The notes under the pieces were generated by a model. It saw only the letters and a program-made list of their open reading frames with translations, made no database searches and was not told where the DNA came from. The translations under genes were made by a program, and so were the position numbers. 64,000 nucleotides of DNA from JAGLOK01 sp963676355 (GTDB lineage: Bacteria; Bacillota; Clostridia; Christensenellales; UMGS416). The stretch lies in the NCBI GenBank assembly GCA_963676355.1, contig OY781093.1, forward strand, positions 3,526,370 through 3,590,369, read 5' to 3'. The number at the start of each line of letters is the position of its first letter. Position 1 is the stretch's first letter. This document shows positions 25,578 through 33,951 of the stretch, piece after piece.

Positions 25578-27536
25578 TTATTCTCCTTCAGGGTTTGGTG
25601 TACCTAATGCTAACGCCCTGTCGCTGACAGCATAAATCTTTACCTCTCCATTGTCAAAAATCAATGGATACTGGCTAAACGAACCTTCATAAACATCAAA
25701 ATCGTGCTTTTCATACGATGACAGATAAATGTAGTCTATACCCTTATCCTTCATAATTTCAGGTGATGTTTCAGGCTGAGTAAACATCTCACGTACTAAG
25801 TTGTATCTTTCAGTTAAATCAAATCCATGGAAGAAAAGATAGGACGGACTTCCCATATAAATGTTTCTGCCGGCAAGTGCCGCAGGCGGATTTAAGTGCT
25901 CACTCCCTGTCAAAAAAAGCGAATCTTTCGGTGTGTTTTCATCAATGAATTTTGCAGCTTCCACATGATCTCGTGAAAACAGCATGTATTGTCCATTGCT
26001 TTTAATCTCTCTTGCAATAGTCATCCCTGCTGATGTGAAAAACATCACCGATAATAAAACTGCCGTTATTATCTTTACCCACCTAGGCTTTATCTTTTCA
26101 ATCGCAAATCTTACAAAATCCCCCACCATAATGCTTACTACCATGTACCACACGAGAAGCAGCTTGTTGTTATCATAATGATTTGGCTGAAATACTATGA
26201 TTTCTGCAATAGTATATATAAGCATCGCTCCAAAAAATGGAACAAAATATTTTTTTCTGCCCCATATAAAAGCAGGTAGTATCAAAACAAATGGCAATCC
26301 AACATTTATAACCCAGAACTTAAACCATGGCCAGCCTGCATTTACCCAATCCAGATGTTTTTTTACAAACCCGTTCGATTGAGTAAATATCCAAAAGAAA
26401 AGCTGTGGAGTTGCAAGTACTATAACTGGCAAAAGAAAGGCTATAAACCCTCCGACATATCTGTTTGGTTCAATCTTTTTAAAGAAGAGTCCGCTTATAA
26501 GAGCTCCCGCGCACAATATGCCAAGCCCCAAGAAGGAATGCGTGTGAATCATTGGCATAAGCCCTGCTATAACTCCTGCAAATAAAAGCTCCTTATTTGC
26601 CACAAAGAAATTTTGGGGAACAACACTTTTTTTGAGTTTGTTTTGCATTCCGCTATACAGCACAAACATGCATGGTATCAAAACACTCCACCCCATGAGC
26701 GACGTGCGCTGTGGCACCATCATATCACAAATGACATTAACCCATCTTAAGTTCATCTCAGGTATGTTTGTGGGGGTTTTATAAAACCCTTTCAAAACTT
26801 CCCCCATCAATTCTGCATCGCCAACAAAATATATGAATCCAAGCCCACCTGTTATAAAAAACAACAGAACCGCCCAAACGGCAGATTTATTATTACCCGA
26901 TACTTTCTTTGCCAGCGCAAAAAAACCAGCAAAGCATACATAGCTCATCACAAGTGAAGGCAGTATCACGCTCCACCTAAGCGGAGTGCCAAAAAGATAT
27001 AGCGTCGCTGACATAGAGTTTACAAGGAAAGGATAGCTAAGCCTTGCTCCCGGCAAAATGGAATACTCAGGGGGAAACACTCCCTGCCTCGCAATGGATG
27101 TAATCATCCCAAGATGCATGGAAAGGTCGCCATATGTAGACTGTCCACCCCAGTAAGCCCCATTTTTTGTAACTATAACATGTCCCCAAAAAATGCTGAG
27201 GATAATAACCATTAATGGTATTGTTACAAAATTAAGTGTTCGCTCTTCTTTTTTGTCATAATTGTTCCAAGTGTTTTTAATGAAACCCGTTTTCTTGTTA
27301 TGAAAATAAGCCCACAGGCCGCAGCTGATTGCTACGATGTTAAAAGCTATAACATTTGTAAACATGTTGAACTTGCCGAATATAAGAGAAATTGCAGCCG
27401 GCCCCCATGCGCACAAAATAGAACCTATACTAAGTCCTACAATGATAATCTGGTGTCTTTTATAGCCATTTAAAAGGATAGCGGCAATCACTATCCCGCA
27501 CAGCAAAAATACTATGTAAAATAAAACTCCTGTCAT
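25578..27536 (-). CDS. Large polytopic membrane protein, possible GT-C glycosyltransferase
   Basis: A 652-residue protein with about 12-13 membrane helices and a short soluble C-terminus. After helix 3 there is an external loop with YWGGQSTYGDLSMHLGMITSI, whose Asp and His resemble the first-loop acidic motif of GT-C enzymes using polyprenyl-linked sugars. The C-terminal part (DYIYLSSYEKHDF, NGEVKIYAVS) resembles the soluble domains of such proteins. I do not recognise a named family, so a glycosyl- or polyol-phosphate-linked transferase is inference. It overlaps the nadE end by four bases (ATGA) and is two bases from the AI-2E gene. Confidence 0.75.
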   Translation of the reverse strand: MTGVLFYIVFLLCGIVIAAILLNGYKRHQIIIVGLSIGSILCAWGPAAISLIFGKFNMFTNVIAFNIVAISCGLWAYFHNKKTGFIKNTWNNYDKKEERTLNFVTIPLMVIILSIFWGHVIVTKNGAYWGGQSTYGDLSMHLGMITSIARQGVFPPEYSILPGARLSYPFLVNSMSATLYLFGTPLRWSVILPSLVMSYVCFAGFFALAKKVSGNNKSAVWAVLLFFITGGLGFIYFVGDAELMGEVLKGFYKTPTNIPEMNLRWVNVICDMMVPQRTSLMGWSVLIPCMFVLYSGMQNKLKKSVVPQNFFVANKELLFAGVIAGLMPMIHTHSFLGLGILCAGALISGLFFKKIEPNRYVGGFIAFLLPVIVLATPQLFFWIFTQSNGFVKKHLDWVNAGWPWFKFWVINVGLPFVLILPAFIWGRKKYFVPFFGAMLIYTIAEIIVFQPNHYDNNKLLLVWYMVVSIMVGDFVRFAIEKIKPRWVKIITAVLLSVMFFTSAGMTIAREIKSNGQYMLFSRDHVEAAKFIDENTPKDSLFLTGSEHLNPPAALAGRNIYMGSPSYLFFHGFDLTERYNLVREMFTQPETSPEIMKDKGIDYIYLSSYEKHDFDVYEGSFSQYPLIFDNGEVKIYAVSDRALALGTPNPEGE

Positions 27537-29446
27537 TTGATCTCGTCAATCTCCCTAAGCCAAATATTGCTCGACGCATCGGACGGCATGCGCAAATCGC
27601 CCCTTGGCGAAAGTGAAACAGTACCAACTTTCGGACCGTCCGGCATACAGCTTCGTTTAAACTGCTGCGTGAAAAATCTTGATATAAATATCTTAAGCGT
27701 TGATTTTATCTCATCACCTTCTGCGATGCCTGAAAATGCGTGTTTTGCCATGATGTATAGCTTCTTAGGCGATGCTCCACCCTCCAGCATATGATATAAG
27801 AAGAAATCATGCAGGTCATATTTTCCCAGCACTTCCTCTGTTTTCTGTGTAATTTTATCACCATCTGCAGGCAAAAGCTCAGGAGAAATCGGTGTGTCCA
27901 ATATGTCACATACAGTCTCGTATATGTCTCCTCCTATTTCTTCGGCCATATAGTGTGTGAGCGATTTGATAAGCGTTTTTGGTATGGAGCAATTGACATT
28001 ATACATGCTCATATGGTCAGCATTATATGTGCACCATCCAAGAGCAAGCTCAGACAAGTCTCCTGTGCCCAAGGCTATGCCGCCCTCCATGTTCGCAACA
28101 TTCATTATGATTTGAGTGCGCTCTCGTGCCTGCGCGTTTTCATAGGTGATGTCCAGCGTTTTGCCATCATGCCCTATGTCTTGTAAATGCTGTTTTGCAG
28201 CTTCTGATATACTTATCTGTCTGAGCGTGCAACCAAGCTTTTCAACCAGCTTTTGTGCATTGTTTTTTGTGCGCCCCGTTGTGCCAAAGCCTGGCATTGT
28301 GATGGCCGTTATACCCCTTGTGTCCCAGCCCTTTTCAACAAATGCACGATATGCCACCAAAAGGCAAAGCGCGCTGTCAACGCCCCCGGATATTCCAAGC
28401 ACAGCTTTTTTTGTGCCAATGTGTGAAAGCCTTTTTATTAGCCCCGAAGTCTGTATGGATGTTATCTCCTTAAGCCTATTTAGCTTTTCCTGACCCGCAG
28501 GAACAAAAGGATGGTGGGGTATAAACCTTTTAAGGTTATTAATTTCTTTTGGCTCAAGTGTATATTGTATCGTTTTTTCAGGCTCATAATAATCTTTGAA
28601 AAAAGTCGTGTTGCGACGACGTAAAAACATTATTCTGCTAATGTCAGTGTCTGCAACTATCATCTGTTCATCTTTAAATCTTTCACCTTCTTTTAAAGCC
28701 TGACCGTTTTCAAAGATTCCCGTATATCCTGAAAATACCACATCCGTTGTGGATTCAGATCTTGAGGCACCTGCATAGACATATGTGCACATAAGCCTCC
28801 CTGATTGCTGCGCAATAAGCGCTCTTCTATAGGAATGCTTGGTTACTACTTCCGTGCTGGCTGATGGATTAAATATCACTTCACAGCCCATCTTTGCAAG
28901 CTTTGACGATGGTGGCTCAGGTGCCCACAAATCCTCGCAAACTTCTATGCCATAGCAAATCTCACCGTCTTTTGTATCTGCTTTAAAAACCATACCCAAT
29001 GATGACGGCACCTCATATCCTAAAAGGTTAACGCTTTCAGGCATGTCATACCCCGAAGAAAACCAGCGTTTTTCATAATACTCATTATAATTTGGTATAT
29101 ACGTCTTGGGAACAACTCCAAGGATCTTCCCCTCTGAAACTGTAACTGCACAATTAAACAGTCTTCCGCCTGCAGATATAGGCATTCCGACTATTGCTGT
29201 TATTTCTTTGGTGTGGGATGCTATCTCGCTTAACGCTTGTTGAGCGGAATCAATAAGCCTGTCCTGCAAAAAAAGGTCAGCACAGGTATAGCCCGTTATG
29301 CAAAGCTCAGGAAAGCATATAATATATACACCTTCTTTTTTTGCTCTGTCAATGTGTTTTATTATCTCTTTTGCGTTGAATTCAGTGTCTGCCACCTTAA
29401 GATTTGGAGACGCGGCAGCAAGCCTGAAAAAACCGTTATTTATCAT
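27533..29446 (-). CDS. nadE: Glutamine-dependent NAD+ synthetase
   Basis: A 637-residue two-domain enzyme making NAD+ from deamido-NAD+, ATP and glutamine. The N-terminal nitrilase-like glutaminase (about 1-280) shows the Glu-Lys-Cys triad in CFPELCITGY, VPKTYIPNYNEYYEKRW and GIEVCEDLW. The C-terminal synthetase has the ATP loop LGISGGVDSALCLL and MPGFGTTGRTKNNA, GTGDLSELALGW. A clear AGGTGATAAT precedes the ATG. It starts the operon with the membrane protein and AI-2E-type gene. Confidence 0.97.
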   Translation of the reverse strand: MINNGFFRLAAASPNLKVADTEFNAKEIIKHIDRAKKEGVYIICFPELCITGYTCADLFLQDRLIDSAQQALSEIASHTKEITAIVGMPISAGGRLFNCAVTVSEGKILGVVPKTYIPNYNEYYEKRWFSSGYDMPESVNLLGYEVPSSLGMVFKADTKDGEICYGIEVCEDLWAPEPPSSKLAKMGCEVIFNPSASTEVVTKHSYRRALIAQQSGRLMCTYVYAGASRSESTTDVVFSGYTGIFENGQALKEGERFKDEQMIVADTDISRIMFLRRRNTTFFKDYYEPEKTIQYTLEPKEINNLKRFIPHHPFVPAGQEKLNRLKEITSIQTSGLIKRLSHIGTKKAVLGISGGVDSALCLLVAYRAFVEKGWDTRGITAITMPGFGTTGRTKNNAQKLVEKLGCTLRQISISEAAKQHLQDIGHDGKTLDITYENAQARERTQIIMNVANMEGGIALGTGDLSELALGWCTYNADHMSMYNVNCSIPKTLIKSLTHYMAEEIGGDIYETVCDILDTPISPELLPADGDKITQKTEEVLGKYDLHDFFLYHMLEGGASPKKLYIMAKHAFSGIAEGDEIKSTLKIFISRFFTQQFKRSCMPDGPKVGTVSLSPRGDLRMPSDASSNIWLREIDEIK

Positions 29447-29494
29447 ATTATCACCTAAAATTTATGCCTCATAAACATGAAGCAATCTTTGGTA

Positions 29495-29524
29495 ATTATA
29501 TCACAGCACGCAGATTTATTACAA
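29495..29524 (-). promoter_or_regulatory. nadE promoter
   Basis: TTGTAA (29519-29524), 18-base spacer, TATAAT (29495-29500) on the minus strand. It lies inside a possible 10-bp stem (AGCGCGCAGA pairing with TCTGCGTGCT across a 27-base loop) that begins at the stop codon of the sortase-like gene. Confidence 0.6.
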
Positions 29525-29549
29525 TTTTTATGAGTTATTTGTCTGCGCG

Positions 29550-30371
29550 CTAATCATAGAATGCATGAACCAGCATCCTTTTTCCTTTTGCGCTTTCAAC
29601 ATCAAATGAAAAAGTGAGTATTACGCTGTCTGATGTAGGCACATATTCAGACTCGAACATGGACTTTTCGACAATCAAATCTATAAAGTCCATCTTTTCA
29701 TCCTGAGTAATAGGCTGAACGTATTCTTCATCATCTTCTTCAATGTGAACTGATAGAAGTCTAAAGTCATACTTGCCATACAATGTTTCCAAGACAATAA
29801 GCGTGTTGCGGTCAAAGTACTCCTGTCGAGCATATTTAGCAAGGTCTTTCAGTTGCCTTCCACCAATGTTGTTATAGCCGTATATCACAATGTTTCCAGC
29901 TTCTCTCATGTAGCTGTAATCGCTTCTATAATCAAAATAAACCGAACCATAGTCATTGGAATTTAGGTGTAAATCATACAGCTGAAAGTAGTAATTATCC
30001 TTCCACTGCAAGACTGCGGTGTCAAGACCCAAGCCCGGTATATACACCCATGCTTTCACATGCTCTCCCGCAGGAAGAACGTTCTGAAGGTCGTAGGACA
30101 TCTCGGGATTTAATGTGGGTGATGGACGAACTGTTGGAGTGGGAGTTATAACTTCCGTGGGCGACGGAGTCGCAGTCACAACATATGGCGTCGCTTCAAT
30201 CATCTGTATATCTTCTTCTGTGGGGGCAAAAATCCAAACAATAAAGTAATATCCACCGTAAAGTACTCCGACTATTACAGCCAGTACACCAAGCAATTTA
30301 AGCCAAGGAGGTATTCTCCTTGGCTCATTCATTTCTACTCCGTATTTTACTTTGATTGTTTTTCTTGACAT
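29550..30371 (-). CDS. Sortase-B-like protein lacking the catalytic Cys and His
   Basis: A 273-residue membrane-anchored protein with a cytoplasmic N-terminus, membrane helix (about 23-48), Pro/Thr-rich linker (61-90) and a C-terminal class B sortase-like domain. The usual sortase B motif YGHN reads YGYN (Tyr156). The TLSTC segment is replaced by LTFSFDVES, and there is no cysteine anywhere in the protein. The late Arg (GKRMLVHA) survives. It is therefore probably an inactive sortase fold with a binding or structural role (inference). It overlaps the dapL stop by one base (TAATG). The rest of the fold, from AWVYIPGLGLDTAVLQ to the end, is intact and not a decayed frame. Confidence 0.82.
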   Translation of the reverse strand: MSRKTIKVKYGVEMNEPRRIPPWLKLLGVLAVIVGVLYGGYYFIVWIFAPTEEDIQMIEATPYVVTATPSPTEVITPTPTVRPSPTLNPEMSYDLQNVLPAGEHVKAWVYIPGLGLDTAVLQWKDNYYFQLYDLHLNSNDYGSVYFDYRSDYSYMREAGNIVIYGYNNIGGRQLKDLAKYARQEYFDRNTLIVLETLYGKYDFRLLSVHIEEDDEEYVQPITQDEKMDFIDLIVEKSMFESEYVPTSDSVILTFSFDVESAKGKRMLVHAFYD

Positions 30372-31597
30372 TAACGGTTTTTAAGCCTGTCCACAGCTTC
30401 AAGTGTGTTTTTATATGTGCCGAATCCAGTGAGACGGAAGTATCCTTCTCCGCACTTGCCAAATCCTGAACCTGGAGTTCCAACTATTTGGAATTCGTTT
30501 AGAAGATGATCAAAAAACTGCCAAGAGTTCATCACGCCAGGTGTTTTAAGCCATACGTATGGGCTGTCCACGCCGCCGTAAACATCATAGCCCATTGATT
30601 TAAAACAGTCTCTTATAGTCTGTGCATTGCGTCTGTAATACTCGATGTTTTTATCAATCTGCTTTTTGCCAGCATCGCTGTAGCATGCAAGAGCAGCCTT
30701 TTGAATTATATAAGACACGCCGTTAAATTTTGTTGCATGGCGTCTGTTCCACATCTTGTTAAGAGAAAGCGTTCCGCCTTCTTTCATGTGAACACGCAAG
30801 TCTTTTGGAACTATTGTGTAAGCACAGCGCACTCCTGTAAATCCAGCTGTTTTTGAGAAGCTGCGAAATTCCACAGCGCATTCTTTTGCTCCGTCAATTT
30901 CATATATGCTTCTCGGAACCCCTTCTGTTGTAACAAAGCGCTCATAAGCACCGTCAAACAAAATAAGAGAACCGTGCTTTTGCGCGTATTTTACCCACAT
31001 TTCAAGCTCTTCGCGAGTCATAGCAACGCCTGTCGGGTTATTGGGCGAGCAAAGATATATTATATCCACCTTGCGAAATGGCAGTTGCGGTGCAAAATTG
31101 TTTTCCTCTAAACACGGCAAAAACCTAAGCTTTGAAAACTGTCCATCAGGGCTTACCTTGCCTGCGTTACCAGCAAAAATGTTGCTGTCACGGTAAACAG
31201 GATAAACGGGATCTGTAAGTGCTATAATGTTGCTTGTTCCAAAAAGATCTGTAAAGTTTGCAGTGTCCGATTTTGCACCATCGGATACAAAAACTTCACA
31301 CTCCTCAAGCTCTACACCCAGTGAATTATAATCATTTTCTATGATTGCTTTTTTCAAAAATGAAAATCCAGTGTTTGGCGGATATCCCTCAAATGTGTCC
31401 GCACTGCCCATTTCATCCACAGCTTTGTGCAGCGCATCTAAGGCTGCCTGCGGCAAAGGCAGGGTTACATCGCCGATTCCAAGCTTTATGATATCAGCAT
31501 CAGGGTTTTTCTCTGAGTATTCAGCCACTTTCTCTGAAATGGTCTGAAAAAGATAATTGTTTTTAAGTAAATCAAAATTTCCGTTTGCGTTAAACAT
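30371..31597 (-). CDS. dapL: LL-diaminopimelate aminotransferase
   Basis: A 408-residue PLP enzyme that makes LL-DAP directly from tetrahydrodipicolinate and glutamate. N-terminal DIIKLGIGDVTLPLP and FEGYPPNTGFSFLKKAI are typical of DapL. IIYLCSPNNPTGVAMTREEL precedes the PLP-binding Lys in EFRSFSKTAGFTGVRCAYT. It lies directly behind dapF, giving LL-DAP then meso-DAP for lysine and peptidoglycan. Placement after gltBD makes sense because glutamate is the amino donor. The ribosome binding site AGGAGTAAACC is good. Confidence 0.96.
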   Translation of the reverse strand: MFNANGNFDLLKNNYLFQTISEKVAEYSEKNPDADIIKLGIGDVTLPLPQAALDALHKAVDEMGSADTFEGYPPNTGFSFLKKAIIENDYNSLGVELEECEVFVSDGAKSDTANFTDLFGTSNIIALTDPVYPVYRDSNIFAGNAGKVSPDGQFSKLRFLPCLEENNFAPQLPFRKVDIIYLCSPNNPTGVAMTREELEMWVKYAQKHGSLILFDGAYERFVTTEGVPRSIYEIDGAKECAVEFRSFSKTAGFTGVRCAYTIVPKDLRVHMKEGGTLSLNKMWNRRHATKFNGVSYIIQKAALACYSDAGKKQIDKNIEYYRRNAQTIRDCFKSMGYDVYGGVDSPYVWLKTPGVMNSWQFFDHLLNEFQIVGTPGSGFGKCGEGYFRLTGFGTYKNTLEAVDRLKNR

Positions 31598-31630
31598 TGG
31601 TTTACTCCTTCTTATATTTAATATTTATTT

Positions 31631-32467
31631 CTAAAACTCTATTTCCATTGAACCCGAGAAAACTTCCTCGGCAGGGCCTGTCATAAATACATCTCCACCG
31701 TCATATTCTATGGTGAGCGTACCGCCAGGTGAATGCATATTGACGCGTTTTTTTGTGAGCCCTTTTTTGATGCAAGTCACTGCCGCAGCGCAGATTCCTG
31801 TGCCGCAAGACAAGGTTTCTCCACTACCGCGTTCAAATATTCTTATATTGCAATTTTCATCATCCACAAGCTCAACAAACTCTATGTTGCAGCGCTCCGG
31901 AAAAATTTCATCGCTTTCAAACATAGGGCCTATCGTGTTTACCGGATAGTTTTTCACATCATCCACAAAAGTTACAGCATGCGGGTTACCCATAGAAAGG
32001 CAGAAAAGCTCATATTCCTTACCCTCTTTTTTTACTTTTGCTCCAAAAGGCTCAGAAAGTGTAGTGGGTATCTTTTGAGCTTCAAATATAGGTTCACCCA
32101 TATTGACACGCGCAGATTTCACCTTGTCGTGCTCATCCGGGAACATATCTATATATTTTATACCCGATAAAGTCTCAAGAGACATCTCAAGCCCTTTTAT
32201 CATTTTGCGGTCGTAAACATATTTGGCAATGCATCTTGTCGCATTCCCACACATATTTCCTTCAGAGCCGTCAATATTAAACATGCGCATCCTAAAATCC
32301 GCAACTTCAGAAGGCAAAATCAGAACGATTCCATCTCCGCCCACTCCAAAATGTCTGTCCGACATTATTACAGCAGCTTTTTTAATATCAGGAAGTTCAA
32401 CCTCCGAGCCGTCTATATACACATAATCATTGCCTGCACCATGCATTTTTACAAATGGTATTTTCAT
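31631..32467 (-). CDS. dapF: Diaminopimelate epimerase
   Basis: A 278-residue cofactor-free epimerase converting LL-DAP to meso-DAP. Start MKIPFVKMHGAGNDYVYIDG is diagnostic. The two catalytic cysteines lie in EGNMCGNATRCIAKYVY and ETLSCGTGICAAAVT. Nine bases separate it from gltD, so it is co-transcribed with glutamate synthase. Confidence 0.97.
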   Translation of the reverse strand: MKIPFVKMHGAGNDYVYIDGSEVELPDIKKAAVIMSDRHFGVGGDGIVLILPSEVADFRMRMFNIDGSEGNMCGNATRCIAKYVYDRKMIKGLEMSLETLSGIKYIDMFPDEHDKVKSARVNMGEPIFEAQKIPTTLSEPFGAKVKKEGKEYELFCLSMGNPHAVTFVDDVKNYPVNTIGPMFESDEIFPERCNIEFVELVDDENCNIRIFERGSGETLSCGTGICAAAVTCIKKGLTKKRVNMHSPGGTLTIEYDGGDVFMTGPAEEVFSGSMEIEF

Positions 32468-32476
32468 AAAACATCC

Positions 32477-33922
32477 TCAGTCTTTCATGAGATATTCGTC
32501 TGCTTTTTCAGCAGCTTTTCTTCCTTCCAATATACCCCATATCACCAGTGATTGTCCACGCCTATAGTCGCCTGCAGTAAATATATTTTCCCGTTCGGTT
32601 AAATAATCATCTCCGGGTTTTACGCCGAAAGCTTCCATAAGATAGCTTTCCGGTCCAATAAATCCCATACATAAAAGAACCAGATCTGCAGGATATGTTT
32701 TCTCTGTGCCTGAAATCGGTACAGGAGAAGGACGTCCACCGCCTTCTGGGAACTCCCAGTTTATAAGCACAGTGTCAGCCGATGCAACATGGCCGTCCTT
32801 GCCGTTAAACTTAACAGTGTTTATTTCATATGTTCTGGGATCTTTGCCCTGAGTATATATCGCTTCTTGCTGGCCATAATCCGTCTTTTTTACAGCTGGC
32901 CACTGTGGCCATGGATTGTTTTCGGTGCGCTCTTCAGGAGGTTCCGGCATGATTTCAAACTGCTCAACACGCTTTGCCCCGCAACGAATTGACGTACCCA
33001 CACAGTCATTTCCTGTGTCACCACCGCCGATTACTATAACATTTTTTCCTTCAAGCATGCCCTTTAATGAGTCATATCCGTCATTTATAAGCATTTTTGT
33101 TGTTTTCTTTAAAAAATCAACAGCAAATTCGATTCCTTCAAGTTCGCGTCCCGGAATCTTAAGGTCTCTCGGGCTTGTTGCTCCGCCGCAAAGTATAATA
33201 GCCTCATACTTCTCGTTCATCTCATCTGCTGATATATCTTTTCCTACATCACACGAAGTTATAAATTCAACTCCGAGGTTTTCCATGATGGCAACACGCC
33301 TGTCGATAACCTTTTTATCAAGCTTCATGTTTGGTATTCCATACATTAAAAGCCCGCCTATCATGTCATCGCGCTCATAAACTGTGACATCATGCCCCAT
33401 TTGTAAAAGCCGCCAAGCAGCCGAAAGTCCCGCAGGCCCTGAGCCAACTACTGCAACTTTCTTGCCCGTTACCCTTGAAGGCTTTCCGCCTTCTTCAACC
33501 CAGCCTTCTTCAAAGGCTTTTTCGGTTATGGTATATTCGTTATATTTTATGGTTACTGCATCGCCATTCAAAGCATTTGTGCATGCACCCTCGCATGGAG
33601 CGGGACACACTCTTGCTGTCATTTCAGGAAGTATGTTTGTGGCTGCAAGCCTTTCCCATGCTCCTTTGAAATTTCCACGGTATAAAAGCTCATTCCATTC
33701 TGGAATGTGATTGTGATTCGGACAGCCCGACACAGCACGGTCAAATATTATGCCGCTGTGACAGAAAGGTATTCCACAGTCCATGCAACGCGCCGCTTGA
33801 TTGCGCTGCTTATCCTCGTCAAGAGGGATAACAAACTCGTCAAAGTTTTTAAGCCTCTCTTTGGGCTCTACCCATTTTGAGCCCTCTCTGTTATATTCAA
33901 GAAATCCTGTCGGTTTTCCCAT
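32477..33922 (-). CDS. gltD: Glutamate synthase small subunit
   Basis: A 481-residue FAD/NAD(P)H subunit that feeds electrons to GltB. N-terminal Cys clusters ARCMDCGIPFCH and ARVCPAPCEGACT bind [4Fe-4S]. VAVVGSGPAGLSAAWRL is the FAD site and VIVIGGGDTGNDCVGT the NAD(P)H site. ENIFTAGDYRRGQSLVIW ends the FAD fold. Spacing to gltB is 29 bases with a good ribosome binding site (AGGAGGAAACA). Confidence 0.97.
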   Translation of the reverse strand: MGKPTGFLEYNREGSKWVEPKERLKNFDEFVIPLDEDKQRNQAARCMDCGIPFCHSGIIFDRAVSGCPNHNHIPEWNELLYRGNFKGAWERLAATNILPEMTARVCPAPCEGACTNALNGDAVTIKYNEYTITEKAFEEGWVEEGGKPSRVTGKKVAVVGSGPAGLSAAWRLLQMGHDVTVYERDDMIGGLLMYGIPNMKLDKKVIDRRVAIMENLGVEFITSCDVGKDISADEMNEKYEAIILCGGATSPRDLKIPGRELEGIEFAVDFLKKTTKMLINDGYDSLKGMLEGKNVIVIGGGDTGNDCVGTSIRCGAKRVEQFEIMPEPPEERTENNPWPQWPAVKKTDYGQQEAIYTQGKDPRTYEINTVKFNGKDGHVASADTVLINWEFPEGGGRPSPVPISGTEKTYPADLVLLCMGFIGPESYLMEAFGVKPGDDYLTERENIFTAGDYRRGQSLVIWGILEGRKAAEKADEYLMKD

Positions 33923-33951
33923 TGTTTCCTCCTAAAGTATGTCCAAATATA

